64,000 bases of DNA from Prorocentrum cordatum (lineage: Eukaryota > Sar > Dinophyceae > Prorocentrales > Prorocentraceae): NCBI GenBank assembly GCA_963575745.1, contig CAUYUJ010016059.1, positions 852,849 through 916,848 of the forward strand, given 5' to 3'. The translations under genes were made by a program, and so were the position numbers. Shown here piece by piece: positions 1 to 9,972 of the stretch (its first letter is position 1; every line of letters begins with the position of its first letter). The notes under the pieces were generated by a model that was not told the DNA's origin, did no database searches, and saw nothing but the letters and a program-made list of their open reading frames with translations.

Positions 1-565
1 TCCCGGCGCTCCCAGAGAACCCCAGAGGCCCCCAAGAAGACCTCCCCAAGACGGCCCAAGCGGCGTTCGAGAGGGCCCCAAAGGGCCCAAGAGGCGCCCG
101 AAGCGGCTCCAGGAAGGCCCGAAGAGGCCAAAATCATTGATGTTCGTTAGGTTTTTGACGAATTTGGGCATTTGCTTCTTTTTGGCCGTCCAACAACCCG
201 GGACGGCCCAAGCGCCCGCAAAGATCGCCCCAAGATCGCCCAAGAGGCCTCCAAGATGGCCCAAGAACGGCTCAAAAGGCCCCCAAGACGGCCCCAAGTG
301 AGCCCCGAGACGGCCCGAGAGGCCTCGAAGAGGCCTCCAAGATGGCCCAAGAACGGCACAAGAGGCACCCAAGACGGCCCCAAGTGGGCCCCAAGACGGC
401 CCAAGAGGCCTCCAAGAGGCCCAGACGGCCAAAGGGGCCGCCGTGAAGCCCCCAAAGGCCCCCAAGAGGCCCAGGGAGCCCCCCAAGATGCCTCCAAGAG
501 GCTCCCAGGAGCTCCCAGGAGGCCCCAAGAGTGCCACCCGGGGCTCCCAAGATGCCCATTCCTCC
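1..565 (+). repeat. Dispersed minisatellite family A, copy 1
   Basis: Degenerate 10-11 bp units of the type GGCCCAAGAGG and GGCCCCAAGAC fill this stretch. They are interrupted at about 130-208 by an unrelated T-rich core (ATTGATGTTCG, then TTTGGGCATTTGC) that is followed at once by more GGCCCAAG units. Comparable cores recur in the other copies near 2256, 19715, 31850, 43676 and 45400, so this is a dispersed family and not just simple sequence. Open frames across it have proline/arginine-rich low-complexity translations in every frame, so I do not call a gene. Confidence 0.8.
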
Positions 566-1260
566 TCCTGAACTTCCCCACCATCCTCCCCCAAGTGTTC
601 CCCGATGGGTTTCCACAATGGCTAGGGAACACATGGTACGATAGCTTGGCAGAGCTCTTGCCACAAAGCTCGGCCACACGGGCGACTCCAAAAGGCAGGG
701 GGCAGGCGGTGATTCCCCGCAGGCGTCTGCGAGAACATTATGAAACAGGGGGGGGGGGGGCAAAAGCAACCAATACACGGGCACTGCTTTTCGGACAACA
801 TGGTCGCACCAGGAACCAGAGAGGAAGGCAACGAGGAATAATCAAAGAGGATAAGGAAACAGCGGTGACGGGTCTCAGATCGCGGAGGAGCCCGCCGTGT
901 GCACCCAACATCGACATGTTGCCTGCAACAGCCCACCTGCGGCAAACATTGGCAAACAACCTGTCTCCCCGTGTTGGTGATAGCCTGGGCGTGAGGGGAA
1001 GGCCGCCACACACGCTGACGCCGTCACCAAGAGAAAGTAGGAGGCCGAGGGGAGGGGGGACATTCAAGAGCACATGCTCCAAGCGCGTGAGCTGCCACGA
1101 CCCCCCCTGCGGCAGCGCGCGCCAGGAAACCTCACCAACAAGATAGCAGGGAGGGAAGAAGCAACAGGTGCCCTGCAACTATATCCGAAAAGCCGCCAGT
1201 GTGCAGAGGAGGAGGGGAAGGAAGAGGAGAGACAACAAGACCGCCTAAAGCCGCACCAGG
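566..1260. other. Gene-free stretch with a 13-base G run
   Basis: No protein family, RNA or tandem array is recognisable here. A run of 13 G lies at 748-760. Long open frames on both strands are biased composition without domains. Confidence 0.5.
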
Positions 1261-1497
1261 AGGAGCAAGGCGACATCATGAGGGGCAAGGCGACTGTGCC
1301 AAGTTCCGGGCTGGTGCCGGGTTGGGGCGGCGCTGGTGGGTGCCTCGTGGGCGCCTCGTGCGGCGGGTGGATGTGCTAAGATTTCGCCTGGTGCCCATCT
1401 GTGGGCGCTTCTGAGCGACTCCTGGGCTGGGTGGATGTGCAGAGGGTTCGCCTCGTGCCCGCCCGTGGCCACCTCGTGGGCAAATCGCGCGCTGATG

Positions 1498-1546
<49 letters not shown>

Positions 1547-1582
1547 GCGCGTGCGTGTGTGTGTGTGTGTGTGCGTGTGCGT

Positions 1583-1614
<32 letters not shown>

Positions 1615-1690
1615 TTGCGGAGCTTGCGCCTGATGCCCACCCGTGGCCTCCCGTGGGCGCCTGGTTCGCGGGGAGGCCTCGTAGGCTTCA
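1261..1690 (+). repeat. Module C (GCCTCGTGGGCGC repeats) with GT microsatellite
   Basis: Degenerate units containing GCCTCGTGGGCGC, GTGGATGTGC and TTCGCCTCGTGCCCG repeat roughly every 65-80 bases. Related units lie at 41150-41430 and 58590-58735. Inside the block, 1496-1617 is a GT/GTGTGC dinucleotide tract of about 120 bases. The tract generates the Val/Cys and Thr/His frames seen on the two strands; these are not genes. Confidence 0.7.
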
Positions 1691-1985
1691 CTACTCCTGT
1701 TCACAACACGGCTCGCACCACATGGCATACACCACACCGCTGTCACCGCAGATCCTACTCCACAACTTACACCACACAGGCCACACCGCCCAGCCTACGC
1801 AACGTAGCTTGCAACTCGTAGCGTGCAACGCATAGCTTGCACCAGAGGATGTCGACCACACTATATGCACATATGTGTGCATACATATACCTACGTACAT
1901 GTACACACACATACATGTACATAGAAATATTTACTGTGATGCATATATTTGTGTATGCGTATATACATATTCCCGTTCATATATT
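1690..1985 (+). repeat. Module D (CACCACA / GCTTGCA) followed by a TACA/TATG tract
   Basis: Short degenerate units such as GCACCACATGG, ACTTACACCACAC and AGCTTGCA run from 1690 to about 1850. A TATG/TACA-rich tract follows to about 1985. The same D units recur at 2945-3000, 58735-58970, 60305-60345 and 62520-62550. Confidence 0.6.
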
Positions 1986-2610
1986 TTTGTTGGGGCCGGG
2001 GACGCGGACCGCCCCCCCTAACGAAGTTGGCCCTCCCCGGGCCTCCAAGCAACCCTTCAGACGACCCGGGAGAACCTCACGAATGCCCGAAGACGGCCCC
2101 AGACGGGTTCACGGCGTTCCGGCGCGCTCCCGAAACGACCCCAGAGAGGCACAATACGGTCCACGACGACCCCCAAGAAGCCGTCTTACCCCCAAAGATC
2201 GCTCCAAAACGTCCCAAGAGACATCCAAGAGCAGTCCCAAGAAGGCCCCGAGAGTCAAATCACTGATTTTCCATAGGTTGTTGGTGAATGTTGGGGTTAT
2301 ACTCTTTTCGGCTTCCCGACGCTCCAAGGTGGCGGTCTTCTGGGCGTCCGAAGCCGCCTGGGAGCGCCCAACATCGCCCCACAACCATCCGAAAAGGCTT
2401 CCAGGCCACCCAAGAGAGCCCCAAAACAGCACAACAGGGGTCCACGATGGCCCTAAGAGAGCCCCATGGCGGCCCAAGATGGCTCCAAGACACCCTCCGA
2501 AGCATTCCAAATCGTGACCCATTCGTTCAGGGAGACCGCCGCTGGAGGCAGGGTGGCCCAAGGAAGCTCCTAGAGGCCCCCAGAGCACGCCCAGGAGGCC
2601 TCTAGAAGGC
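1985..2610 (+). repeat. Dispersed minisatellite family A, copy 2
   Basis: GGCCCCAAGA-type units flank a core at about 2256-2335 (CACTGATTTTCC, GTGAATGTTGG, then GGCTTCCCGACGCTCCAAG). The left end (GGGGCCGGGGACGCGG, then CCCCCC) resembles the left ends of the copies at 12130 and 19440. This suggests that the family has a defined 5' part. Confidence 0.8.
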
Positions 2611-2869
2611 CTCAGGAAAGCCTGACAAACTTTTGGTGAGGCCCTCAGAGGCTCTCAAAGGAGGAGCCTCCGCAAACAAAGCTGAGGAGGATGGGGAGAA
2701 AGCGCATGGTATGGCGAGGGTGAGGACAAAGAAGCATGGAATGATAACGAATCATTATTATAACGGCAATGCTGGAAAAGGCAACAAGGAGTTATCGCTG
2801 AATTGTCGGCTTGACCTTCCTGCCATTCTGCCTGACCAAGGTGCATGGTGCGAAAAGCCACTGCAGTCT

Positions 2870-3000
2870 TGTACACATGTATTTCTGTATGTATGTATGT
2901 ATATATATATGTACATATACATACATACATGCATCTACGTATATGGCACCACGTCTCTTACAACACATATTGTGCACCACGCAGCTTACACATCCACCGA
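2870..3000 (+). repeat. TATG microsatellite plus module D
   Basis: A TATG/TATA tract (about 2885-2940) is followed directly by module D units (GGCACCACG, ACAACACATATTG, ACGCAGCTTACAC). This is the same pair of modules as at 1690-1985, in the reverse order. Confidence 0.6.
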
Positions 3001-3611
3001 GAAATCATTAGCTGTTTGGGGTCAGCGCTGGCAAACATTTCTAAAAGAGAAAGCTGGGGTCTGCGGAACCTAATATTTACTGATGATCTGATGTTTTTGT
3101 CTTTTGGGGGCGAAATTCTTTGTCCAAGCACGCACGAATCGCACTTGTTCGATTGAGGATTTGACTTTACGTTAGTTCTCCATCGACAGAAGATCCGTCA
3201 GCCGAGAGCCATGGGCCGACGACCCTTCTGGAACCAAAAAAATCCCGACGAGAGGAGGTCTGCGATCATGCTGGCCTTGCCCCTTTTCCTGCTGCTGTCG
3301 GACAAGAAGGAGGCCCCCTACCGTTGCCCCTCATGGTGGTGTGGTCCCGTTCCTTCATGCTGATCTGGCCCCCTCGTGGTCTGGGCCCTTTCCTTTGCAG
3401 ACCTCCGACGTCGTGCTTACTCGCCGCGCGGCTCCCCGGAGATCTGGGGACCCCTTCCCCTGGACCAGGTCTTCATCCCGACTCTTGCTGTCGACGGCGC
3501 AGGGGCCTGGCGAGGGCACCCAAGAAGCCGAAGATGGGCAAACGCTGCCCGTCGTGAGGATCAAATGAGGTTTGGACTCGTGCGCCTCAGGCGGTTCCAT
3601 TCCCCTCCTCC
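3001..3611. other. Stretch without recognisable feature
   Basis: Short open frames only. I see no domain, array or RNA. Confidence 0.4.
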
Positions 3612-3757
3612 GCAGGGCTGAACCTAAACGGTGTTTTTCGTTTTCGTGTTGTTTTCGTTTTCCCTCGTTTTGTCTTCAGTCCGCCTCTGCCGCAAAGCAA
3701 GGTCGAAGCGGAAACGGCCCACGAAATCGCCAAAACACCGTTTAGGTCCAGCCCTGC
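3612..3757. mobile_element. MITE-like element, 146 bp, 26-bp terminal inverted repeats
   Basis: The left end starts GCAGGGCTGAACCTAAACGG and continues to 3637. The reverse complement of the right end (3732-3757) is the same 26 bases with one mismatch (A/G at position 10). The element is flanked on both sides by the hexamer TCCTCC (3606-3611 and 3758-3763), which fits a 6-bp target-site duplication. The interior of about 94 bp has no coding capacity, as expected for a non-autonomous DNA transposon. Introner elements of similar build are known from some dinoflagellate relatives, but I cannot place splice sites with confidence. The flank is pyrimidine-rich, so the duplication is weaker evidence than the inverted repeats. 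Confidence 0.75.
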
Positions 3758-3763
3758 TCCTCC

Positions 3764-4235
3764 GACTGCCGCTGTCGCAGGTGCTCAAGGAAGGGGCCTG
3801 GCCGGGATGGGGGCGCGTCAGGCGCCCAGGGTGATCCGGCGGAGGGCGGCGCGGATCCACCTGCCCTCGATGTCCTGGTCCCGGTCGCCGTCGTCGCCGC
3901 CGCCGTCGCTGTCGTCACTGGGGAGCAGGAGGAGGGGGAGGACGACCAGCGCAAACCCCAAAACTATCAACGATGGTGCGATTAGCCCTTCCTCCAAGCT
4001 CCCTCTTCAAAGGCCCCGAAAAGGATTCATGCCCACTGAGGGAGGTGCCCTTTTGGAAAACAATCGTTTGAAAATCTTGCGACGTCAAAGACCCACCCCT
4101 GGGACTTCAACGCCACGAATCAACCTTACTGTTGCGTCTTGACGGTCCAGAGCGCCAAAACGCCATCCTTGGGATCTTCGCTCCGCGAATCAATGTAACA
4201 GCTGCGCCCTGACAATCCTTCAGAATGCTGCAAAA
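3764..4235. other. Stretch without recognisable gene
   Basis: Two loosely similar segments, around 4070-4140 and 4145-4210, share CGCCACGAATCAA / CTCCGCGAATCAA. They may be diverged relatives of the tandem array that follows. No gene is visible. Confidence 0.35.
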
Positions 4236-4520
4236 TCTTGAAATGTACGTGCGCGGCTCTAGAACGTTAGAACGAGAACCACAATTTGGAAGAACGCTGC
4301 CCTCCATCCGTGACCTTTTGGCAAACTTAAAAAAAAAAACGAATGTGCACGGCGCTAAGGGCGAGAGCCGCATTTTGGAAAGGAACCGCCCTCCATCTGT
4401 GAAGCTCTTGCAGTTTTTGTCAAAGGGATGTGCGCGTCGCTGGGGCGAGAACTACATGTTGAAAACGGCCCGCCCTCCATTCGTGAAGGTCATGCAAAAT
4501 GTTAACACGAATGCGCGCGA
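4236..4520 (+). repeat. Degenerate tandem array, about three units of 90-100 bp
   Basis: Units share GTGCGCG/GTGCACG, then GGCGAGA, CATTTTGGAA, CGCCCTCCATC and GTGAAG. They begin near 4248, 4343 and 4430. The first is joined to the second by an A-run (4330-4339). Confidence 0.65.
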
Positions 4521-4559
4521 GTTAAGGCGAGGTGCAACAGGGAGGAATACTTTACAAGG

Positions 4560-4690
4560 ACAACGGATTGAGAAAACAGGAGGAGGAATGAGAGAAGAAG
4601 GACGACTGAGGAGGAATGAGAGAGGAGGGAGGAGGAGAAGGAGAAGGATGAGGAGAAGAGTTAGGAGGTGGAGGAATACGCGGATGGTTT
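4560..4690 (+). repeat. GGA-rich polypurine tract
   Basis: GAGGAGGAATGAGAG-type purine repeats lie on the plus strand. They are the source of the Ser/Pro-rich frame on the opposite strand. Confidence 0.6.
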
Positions 4691-4959
4691 GGAGTTGAAA
4701 ACCCTGATGGCCGAGACAAAGTGAGGGAAGATTCGGACGGACAAAGATCGCCTGATGATGGCAATGTCACGAAGCGCTGCTGATATGCTGAGCCAAGCTG
4801 CTGTGCTGCCTCCAGAATTGGGTGGGCGCTTCAGTAGCTTGATTGACATCCCAAATCTGTCAATTCACCCCAAATATTGCCCGTGAATCTAGATGTGAGC
4901 AGAAACCCGCGCAGGCCGTCAACCCAGCAGTGGCCCAGGACGCGCCGTCTAACAAAAGC

Positions 4960-4964
4960 AATAC
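4960..4964. repeat. Target-site duplication AATAC of the copia element, left copy
   Basis: AATAC immediately precedes the left LTR. The identical pentamer follows the right LTR at 11331-11335. Five bases is the usual duplication length for Ty1/copia integrases. Confidence 0.85.
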
Positions 4965-5059
4965 TGGCGAGATCTTTTCTTCGGATGCTTGCCTTGAGCC
5001 ACACCAGCAATGGCATGATCTCTGTCAGTAAACCTGCGGGGGGTCTCTGGATTCCTGCA
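4965..5059 (-). repeat. 3' LTR of the copia element (95 bp)
   Basis: Aligns end to end with 11236-11330 with mismatches only at three positions (T/G, C/T and G/T). At 95 bp it is very short for a copia LTR. I see no obvious TATA box. Confidence 0.9.
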
Positions 5060-5060
5060 G

Positions 5061-5068
5061 CCCCCTTC
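5061..5068 (-). promoter_or_regulatory. Polypurine tract next to the 3' LTR
   Basis: Read on the minus strand, GAAGGGGG lies one base before the TGCAGG start of the LTR. This is where second-strand priming is expected. Confidence 0.65.
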
Positions 5069-5293
5069 GCGCCGCCTAGCTCTTCAGCCAGGCACGATGC
5101 TCGAATCCTGAAAAGCTCCGAAACTCACTGTCAGTGCACAGCGCTCTGGACCGCGGCGTTGGTCGAGCACTGCAATCAAAGTGCACGCAATAGCCGCGCT
5201 GACGGCCGTAGCCCGTCCAAGGCAATGACAGCGCGGAGCGAAAGACTGCAGGCCGAAATGGCCAGGCCAAAATGGCCGCTCGTGCCCCTCAGT
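5069..5293 (-). other. 3' untranslated part of the copia element
   Basis: About 225 bases between the pol stop codon and the polypurine tract, without a domain-bearing frame. Confidence 0.6.
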
Positions 5294-8200
5294 TCAGACC
5301 TTCGCCTGAAGGGCACTCGAGAGGGGCGCGTCCGAGAGCTTGACATTCATCGTCTCCAGCCCTCGGAGCATCGCCGCCTGGTCGAGGAACTTCGTCCCCA
5401 GGTCCGCCGGGCTCGACTTCCCGGGAACCTTAGCCAGTTGAAACCGTCCGTCCTTGAGTGCCTTCTGCACCCACAGCGTCGGCGTCTCGAGGTGTCGGAC
5501 TTTGCCGCAGCCTCGTCGTTGCATGATGCCAAGAGCAGCTGCCGAGTCGCTCCAGATGCGAAGGCTCACGTCCCTGCCTAGGCCCTGGCACAGTGGCTGC
5601 ATGCCGATGGCCCTGCTGGCCGCCCGCACACAGCCGTAGAACTCAGCCTCCCCCGAACTCATGGAGATGGGGATCTGAGTCGTCGATGCCGTAACGATCA
5701 GGTGCTGCCCATGTTTGATCACGACCGAACTGGTGCTCCTCCGCGTGATCGGGCAGCCTGCCCAATCGGTGTCCGAATAGATGTCCATCACTGTGGGTGC
5801 CCGCTGTCGGCCCCACTTCCAGATGACCCGCGGCGCCCCGATCAAGAAGCGTCCAGCGCGCTTCAGAAGGCGGAGGTGTCGCTCTGTCGGCCTCTGCATG
5901 CCGCGAGCGCACTCCTTGGCCGCGAACTGCACCTCTGGCCGATCGAGCGCCAAGTAGCCCAGCCTCATGCACGCACTGCGGTACTCTGCCGCCTCGTGCT
6001 CGTTCAGCTCGCGCTCGACCTCAGGTGTAAGCTTCTGGCTCAGCCCTGGCGTGCTCAATGACTTCGTGGTGCGGGGGTCCATTCCAAGCTGCGCGTGCAA
6101 GATCTGCGCGTGCCTGGGATCCGCCTCGTACTCGATGGCCTCGCCCCCTTGGCACCATCGGTCTCGCCAGCGCATTACCCTGTTGAGGCACGTTACCTCC
6201 TTTGCGTCGGTGGGCGCCGGCCCGAGCACGCCCCTGTCCTCCACGATGAACTTCGTCTTCAGGGCCTCGCAGATCGACTCCGTCCCGTCCCGAGAGCCCT
6301 CGAGCAAGAAGTCGTCGCCGCGGTGGAAGAAGCTCACCTGGAAGTCCTTGTGGCAGTACACGCAAGGCGAGAAGGCCGACTGGTCGCAGCCAGCACCGAT
6401 GACCGTCTCGGCAGTCGCGAGCTCGAAGTTCTGGCCAGTGTCGCGCGTCCCGTAGAGCGCCATCCGCAAGAGCCCACACGTACGGATCTCCTGCGACATC
6501 GGATCCTCCTCTGGAAGCTTGATGTAGACCGTCCTCTTGATCTCACAGTGCGGGTGCGCCCGCGAGATGTCCAGGAAGCGCAGCACGCGGCCCTCGGACG
6601 GGTCGCTCGACATCGCCATGCTGCAGATGAGCCGAAGGCACTCTAGCGGCGAGGTCGCCGCAAACACCGCGCCGATGTCGTCCCCGGCGATGGTGCTCTG
6701 CGCCTTGGTCTCCTGCACGACGAGCCTGGATCTGTAATCCGGCCGGTCAGTGTCGCCCTTGTCGATATCAACCCAGCGCACACTGAGAGGCCTCCGTCCA
6801 AGCTCGCGCTGACAGTCCTCCTCCCTCGCGTAGGCCCACGCGCCAAGCTGCGCCATGAAATCCATCTCCAGGCGCCTCGCGGCCTTCACCCGCGTGGGGT
6901 CCAACGGGAGGCCGGTGAGGTCGTCGTAGAACTCGGTCCTCAGCGTGTCGCGCCACTTCCCGACGAAGTCCTTCAGGCTGATCTCCTCATCGTCCACGTT
7001 CGGCCCAGCATCCAGGGCCGAAAGCGTGAGCACCTTCTTGTTGCTAAGGTGACGGCGGAGGCCGCGGAGGATGGCACGGAGGAGCTTGACTGGGTACCTC
7101 TCCGCCACACGCATGTTGCGGCCGACGAAGGTGGAATGCTCGTGGCGGCTGCCAATGCCAGTATCATTGGGGCAGCGCTTGCACACCTCATCCAACACCT
7201 CCTTGTTATTACTCATCCACCCTGTCGGCTTCTTGGCGAGCCTGTCGCCGTGCGCGTCCGCAACCACCAGGCCGAACACGCACTGGTCGCCTCGCCCGAC
7301 CTCGACGCCCGGGAGAGCCATCACATCCTTCACGATGTCCAGGTCCCAGCTGTCCGCGCTCCAGGGGTGCTCGTGCAAGAACGTGCGGTCGTGCTTCACC
7401 TGCAGCGTGTAGAGCTCCATCACGAACCTCAAGTGCTCGTACCCGATGGCGTAGGCCTCACGCTGCTTCTCCGTGTCCTCATTCTGGTACTTCAGCATGG
7501 AGAACGGCGCGCAGCGAGGACTGCCCAAGAGGAAGTACACCTCGAAGTGCTCGATCAGCTCCCGGCACTGTCGCTGCTGCTGGAGGTCGGTCAGGTCCCA
7601 GCCAACCCTCAGGTCGAACGAGCCGCCGTGAACCAGACCGAAGAGGGGGGCAAAGCCCACAAGCCTATTCGGGCAGAAGACCTCCATCACGTCGGCCTTG
7701 CGCCCGCTGTAGCCGAGAGAGAGCAGGAGGGCACCGATCTCCTCCTGCATGTTGTCGTCGCCGGGGTCGTGTGGTGCCGGAGCCATCGCCGCGTCAGCCG
7801 CCGCCGCGGCCTCGGGTGCTGGCGGCACCTGCTGAGCTGGGGCTGGACCGCCGCTGCCTGACGAGCCGCCCTCTTGATAGACAGGCCCGGCGACGTCAGT
7901 GCGATGCCGCTTCCGCTCGCGGGCATCCTCGAGCCTCTGCTTTGCCTCCTCGTCGTCCTGCATCGCCTGCTCGATCCGAGCGCGGCACTCGGCTGAGTGA
8001 GCCTGCGCCCGGGCGCCGCTGAGGATCGCGGCGCAGCCGTAGCAGCCCGGGGAGAGCCCGTACTTCGCGATCTCGACGACCTTCCTGATGTAGACGGCCC
8101 GCGGTCCTGCTGGTGGTCGCCCGACTCGGAGAACCCGGGGCGGGAGGTCCCCAGCCTCGGGGATGGGCGCCAGAGGTCCGCCCAAAGGCGCGACCGGCGC

Positions 8201-8872
8201 TGGCGCCGGCGCTCGGATCTCGATGGCCACCGGCACCTCGTCCACCTCCACGTCCGTCGGCACCGGCGCCCGCGGCTTCCCCACGAGGCTGTTCAGCAGG
8301 TCCTTGTCGGCCCGCTGCTCGACCGTCAACCACTTGAAGGCCCTGGCCCGTAGTGCGCCCACCTCCGTGCCAATGTAGACCTCGCCCGTCCGAAGCGTGG
8401 GCCCCAGGTAGAGCCCAGCGAGGAACTTGTCCTCGATCCCATCCTTGCGCTTGCCCCCTGGGAGATACAGGACCTTCTCCGAGAAGCAAGCCAGGTCCTT
8501 GTTGAAGGGGCGGCCGTGCCGAAGTTCCCAAGCCGCGCGGCCGTCAGCGCCCCGCCTGCCCAGGTTGATGGACATGGCTGCGAATTCGACCATCCACGGG
8601 GTCACTCGGTGCTCGACGCCAATGCTCACGCCGTGGAGGTCGTCCACCTGCGCCCGCACCGTCCCCACCTTGGCCTTGACCTCGCGCACCACGTGCTCGG
8701 CCAGGCCGTTGCCCTGAGAGCCGCCGACCGCGCTCTCCTCGGGCACCGTCTCGACGCCGTACTCCTCCTTGAGCTTGGCCCCGATGCGGGTCTTCAGGGC
8801 GACGAGCGGCGCCTCGCCGTCTGAGCGGAAGACGAAGCGCTTGTGGCCAGCCGAAGCCAGCCTCTGGACCAC
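5294..8872 (-). CDS. pol: Copia pol, C-terminal part: integrase core, reverse transcriptase, RNase H
   Basis: An open frame of 1192 codons. It begins inside the integrase catalytic core: FRSDGE near residue 15 holds the second Asp, and GSQGNGLAEH near residue 50 holds the Glu of the DDE triad. Reverse transcriptase starts near residue 698 (RWVDIDKGD). The first catalytic Asp is in RFLDISRAH, and the YVDD-type box reads HRGDDF near residue 850, so both Asp are kept. RNase H follows, with YSDTDWAG near 1030, SSGEAEFYG near 1072, WSDSAAALG, then RHLETP and SPADLGTK, matching the Ty1/copia RNase H. All catalytic residues are present. The frame is separated from the upstream protease frame by a single frameshift near 8875, so the protein cannot be made in one piece from this copy unless the ribosome shifts frame. 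Confidence 0.93.
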   Translation of the reverse strand: MVQRLASAGHKRFVFRSDGEAPLVALKTRIGAKLKEEYGVETVPEESAVGGSQGNGLAEHVVREVKAKVGTVRAQVDDLHGVSIGVEHRVTPWMVEFAAMSINLGRRGADGRAAWELRHGRPFNKDLACFSEKVLYLPGGKRKDGIEDKFLAGLYLGPTLRTGEVYIGTEVGALRARAFKWLTVEQRADKDLLNSLVGKPRAPVPTDVEVDEVPVAIEIRAPAPAPVAPLGGPLAPIPEAGDLPPRVLRVGRPPAGPRAVYIRKVVEIAKYGLSPGCYGCAAILSGARAQAHSAECRARIEQAMQDDEEAKQRLEDARERKRHRTDVAGPVYQEGGSSGSGGPAPAQQVPPAPEAAAAADAAMAPAPHDPGDDNMQEEIGALLLSLGYSGRKADVMEVFCPNRLVGFAPLFGLVHGGSFDLRVGWDLTDLQQQRQCRELIEHFEVYFLLGSPRCAPFSMLKYQNEDTEKQREAYAIGYEHLRFVMELYTLQVKHDRTFLHEHPWSADSWDLDIVKDVMALPGVEVGRGDQCVFGLVVADAHGDRLAKKPTGWMSNNKEVLDEVCKRCPNDTGIGSRHEHSTFVGRNMRVAERYPVKLLRAILRGLRRHLSNKKVLTLSALDAGPNVDDEEISLKDFVGKWRDTLRTEFYDDLTGLPLDPTRVKAARRLEMDFMAQLGAWAYAREEDCQRELGRRPLSVRWVDIDKGDTDRPDYRSRLVVQETKAQSTIAGDDIGAVFAATSPLECLRLICSMAMSSDPSEGRVLRFLDISRAHPHCEIKRTVYIKLPEEDPMSQEIRTCGLLRMALYGTRDTGQNFELATAETVIGAGCDQSAFSPCVYCHKDFQVSFFHRGDDFLLEGSRDGTESICEALKTKFIVEDRGVLGPAPTDAKEVTCLNRVMRWRDRWCQGGEAIEYEADPRHAQILHAQLGMDPRTTKSLSTPGLSQKLTPEVERELNEHEAAEYRSACMRLGYLALDRPEVQFAAKECARGMQRPTERHLRLLKRAGRFLIGAPRVIWKWGRQRAPTVMDIYSDTDWAGCPITRRSTSSVVIKHGQHLIVTASTTQIPISMSSGEAEFYGCVRAASRAIGMQPLCQGLGRDVSLRIWSDSAAALGIMQRRGCGKVRHLETPTLWVQKALKDGRFQLAKVPGKSSPADLGTKFLDQAAMLRGLETMNVKLSDAPLSSALQAKV

Positions 8873-9864
8873 GACTTTGCCGGCCAGGGATGCTGCGTCC
8901 CCTTAGCTGGCACCACCGACGCGTGGAACCAACGCTGCTTCGAATCTTTCCCGATCAGCAGCGGCGTAGCGTCCTCTCGTTCACCGAGGTAGCCGTAGTC
9001 GATGCCAACCACCGCGAGCGCTGACTCCTGGTGGTCCTTCGTCTGATGGCCTGCTGACAGGCCTCTGCCGGAGACGCACTCCCGGCGCCATGCCCCGTAG
9101 GGCTCGTGCAGCACCTCGTGCGCGGCCAGCTCGGCCGCCGTCGGCGCTGCGGGCTCCCTCGCCGGCCGTGCCGGCGGGCACTCGGCGACCTCCTCGTGAG
9201 CCGCGCCTGGCTGGCCGGCTTCACCCTCGGGAGGCTCGTGGCCTGCCACCTCGACCGGGCAGACCTCCGGCACGTACGGGTCGACGTGCATATCCATCTC
9301 GTAGACCTTATTCCTGCGGCAGAACCTGACAACGTCTCCGCTGGTCTTGTGGTACGCGTAGCTAATGTCCTGCCCGCCCTCCGAGTCGAAGACGAGCCGA
9401 TGGCCGGAGTCGACCATCTCCGCGACGCTCAGCAACGGCTTGCTGATGTCCGCCACCCTGAACTTCGCAGCGCGTGCCTGAGAAGCCCCAGGCATCGTCC
9501 CCACGAGGATCTTCTCGCCCTCGTCGTTCACGTAGTGGCCAGAGGCGGTCTTGTACGAGATCGCCTGGCCGCCCTCGTGCACCGGGTAGTCCGTGCACGA
9601 GCCACGCGGCAGCGCCGATGCCGCCGCACACGAGTCGATGCCCACGCGCAAGATGCCGTTGAGCTCGACCTCCTCCGCATCCGAGTTGCCGTGGATCATG
9701 TTCAGGTCCAGGGCCGCGCCGGTCGCAGAGTCGACCACGTCCGCCTTGTCCGGCCCCGGGTCGTAGATGCTGAGGGGGTGGAGGTTCGCGAACGGGTAGC
9801 TGACCTGCTCGTCCGCGTCGTTCAGGTAGAGTGCTGCGACCTGTCGAGAGCTCGCGCCGGACAT
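8794..9864 (-). CDS. pol: Copia pol, N-terminal part: aspartic protease and start of integrase
   Basis: The protease active site is VGIDSCAAASALP (Asp77-Ser78), with Cys in place of the usual Gly/Thr after Ser; the flap-like region follows. The integrase zinc-binding motif reads AAHEVLHEPYGAWRREC. H249, H253 and C263 are kept, but the first Cys of the usual W-C-x-x-C is Arg260. VVGIDYG holds the first catalytic Asp near residue 289. True integrase coding leaves this frame at about 8875, and the last 35 or so residues are out-of-frame tail. The frame is the same as gag, separated from it by one TAG and about 36 codons without a further stop. The Met at 9864 is therefore probably not the real start; translation as part of a gag-pol precursor is more likely. 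Confidence 0.88.
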   Translation of the reverse strand: MSGASSRQVAALYLNDADEQVSYPFANLHPLSIYDPGPDKADVVDSATGAALDLNMIHGNSDAEEVELNGILRVGIDSCAAASALPRGSCTDYPVHEGGQAISYKTASGHYVNDEGEKILVGTMPGASQARAAKFRVADISKPLLSVAEMVDSGHRLVFDSEGGQDISYAYHKTSGDVVRFCRRNKVYEMDMHVDPYVPEVCPVEVAGHEPPEGEAGQPGAAHEEVAECPPARPAREPAAPTAAELAAHEVLHEPYGAWRRECVSGRGLSAGHQTKDHQESALAVVGIDYGYLGEREDATPLLIGKDSKQRWFHASVVPAKGTQHPWPAKSWSRGWLRLATSASSSAQTARRRSSP

Positions 9865-9972
9865 CGCCGTCGCCGGACTCAGCCTCGCAGTCGCAGCCGT
9901 CGAGATAGAGCTGGCCGCCGATGGTACGGTCGTACTCGTCGACTGGGAGGCGTTGATGCGAGCCAGCGTCTG

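Noticed and set aside
172-1146. 324-codon plus-strand frame
   Set aside because: Arg/Pro-rich translation of family A minisatellite; other frames are equally open.
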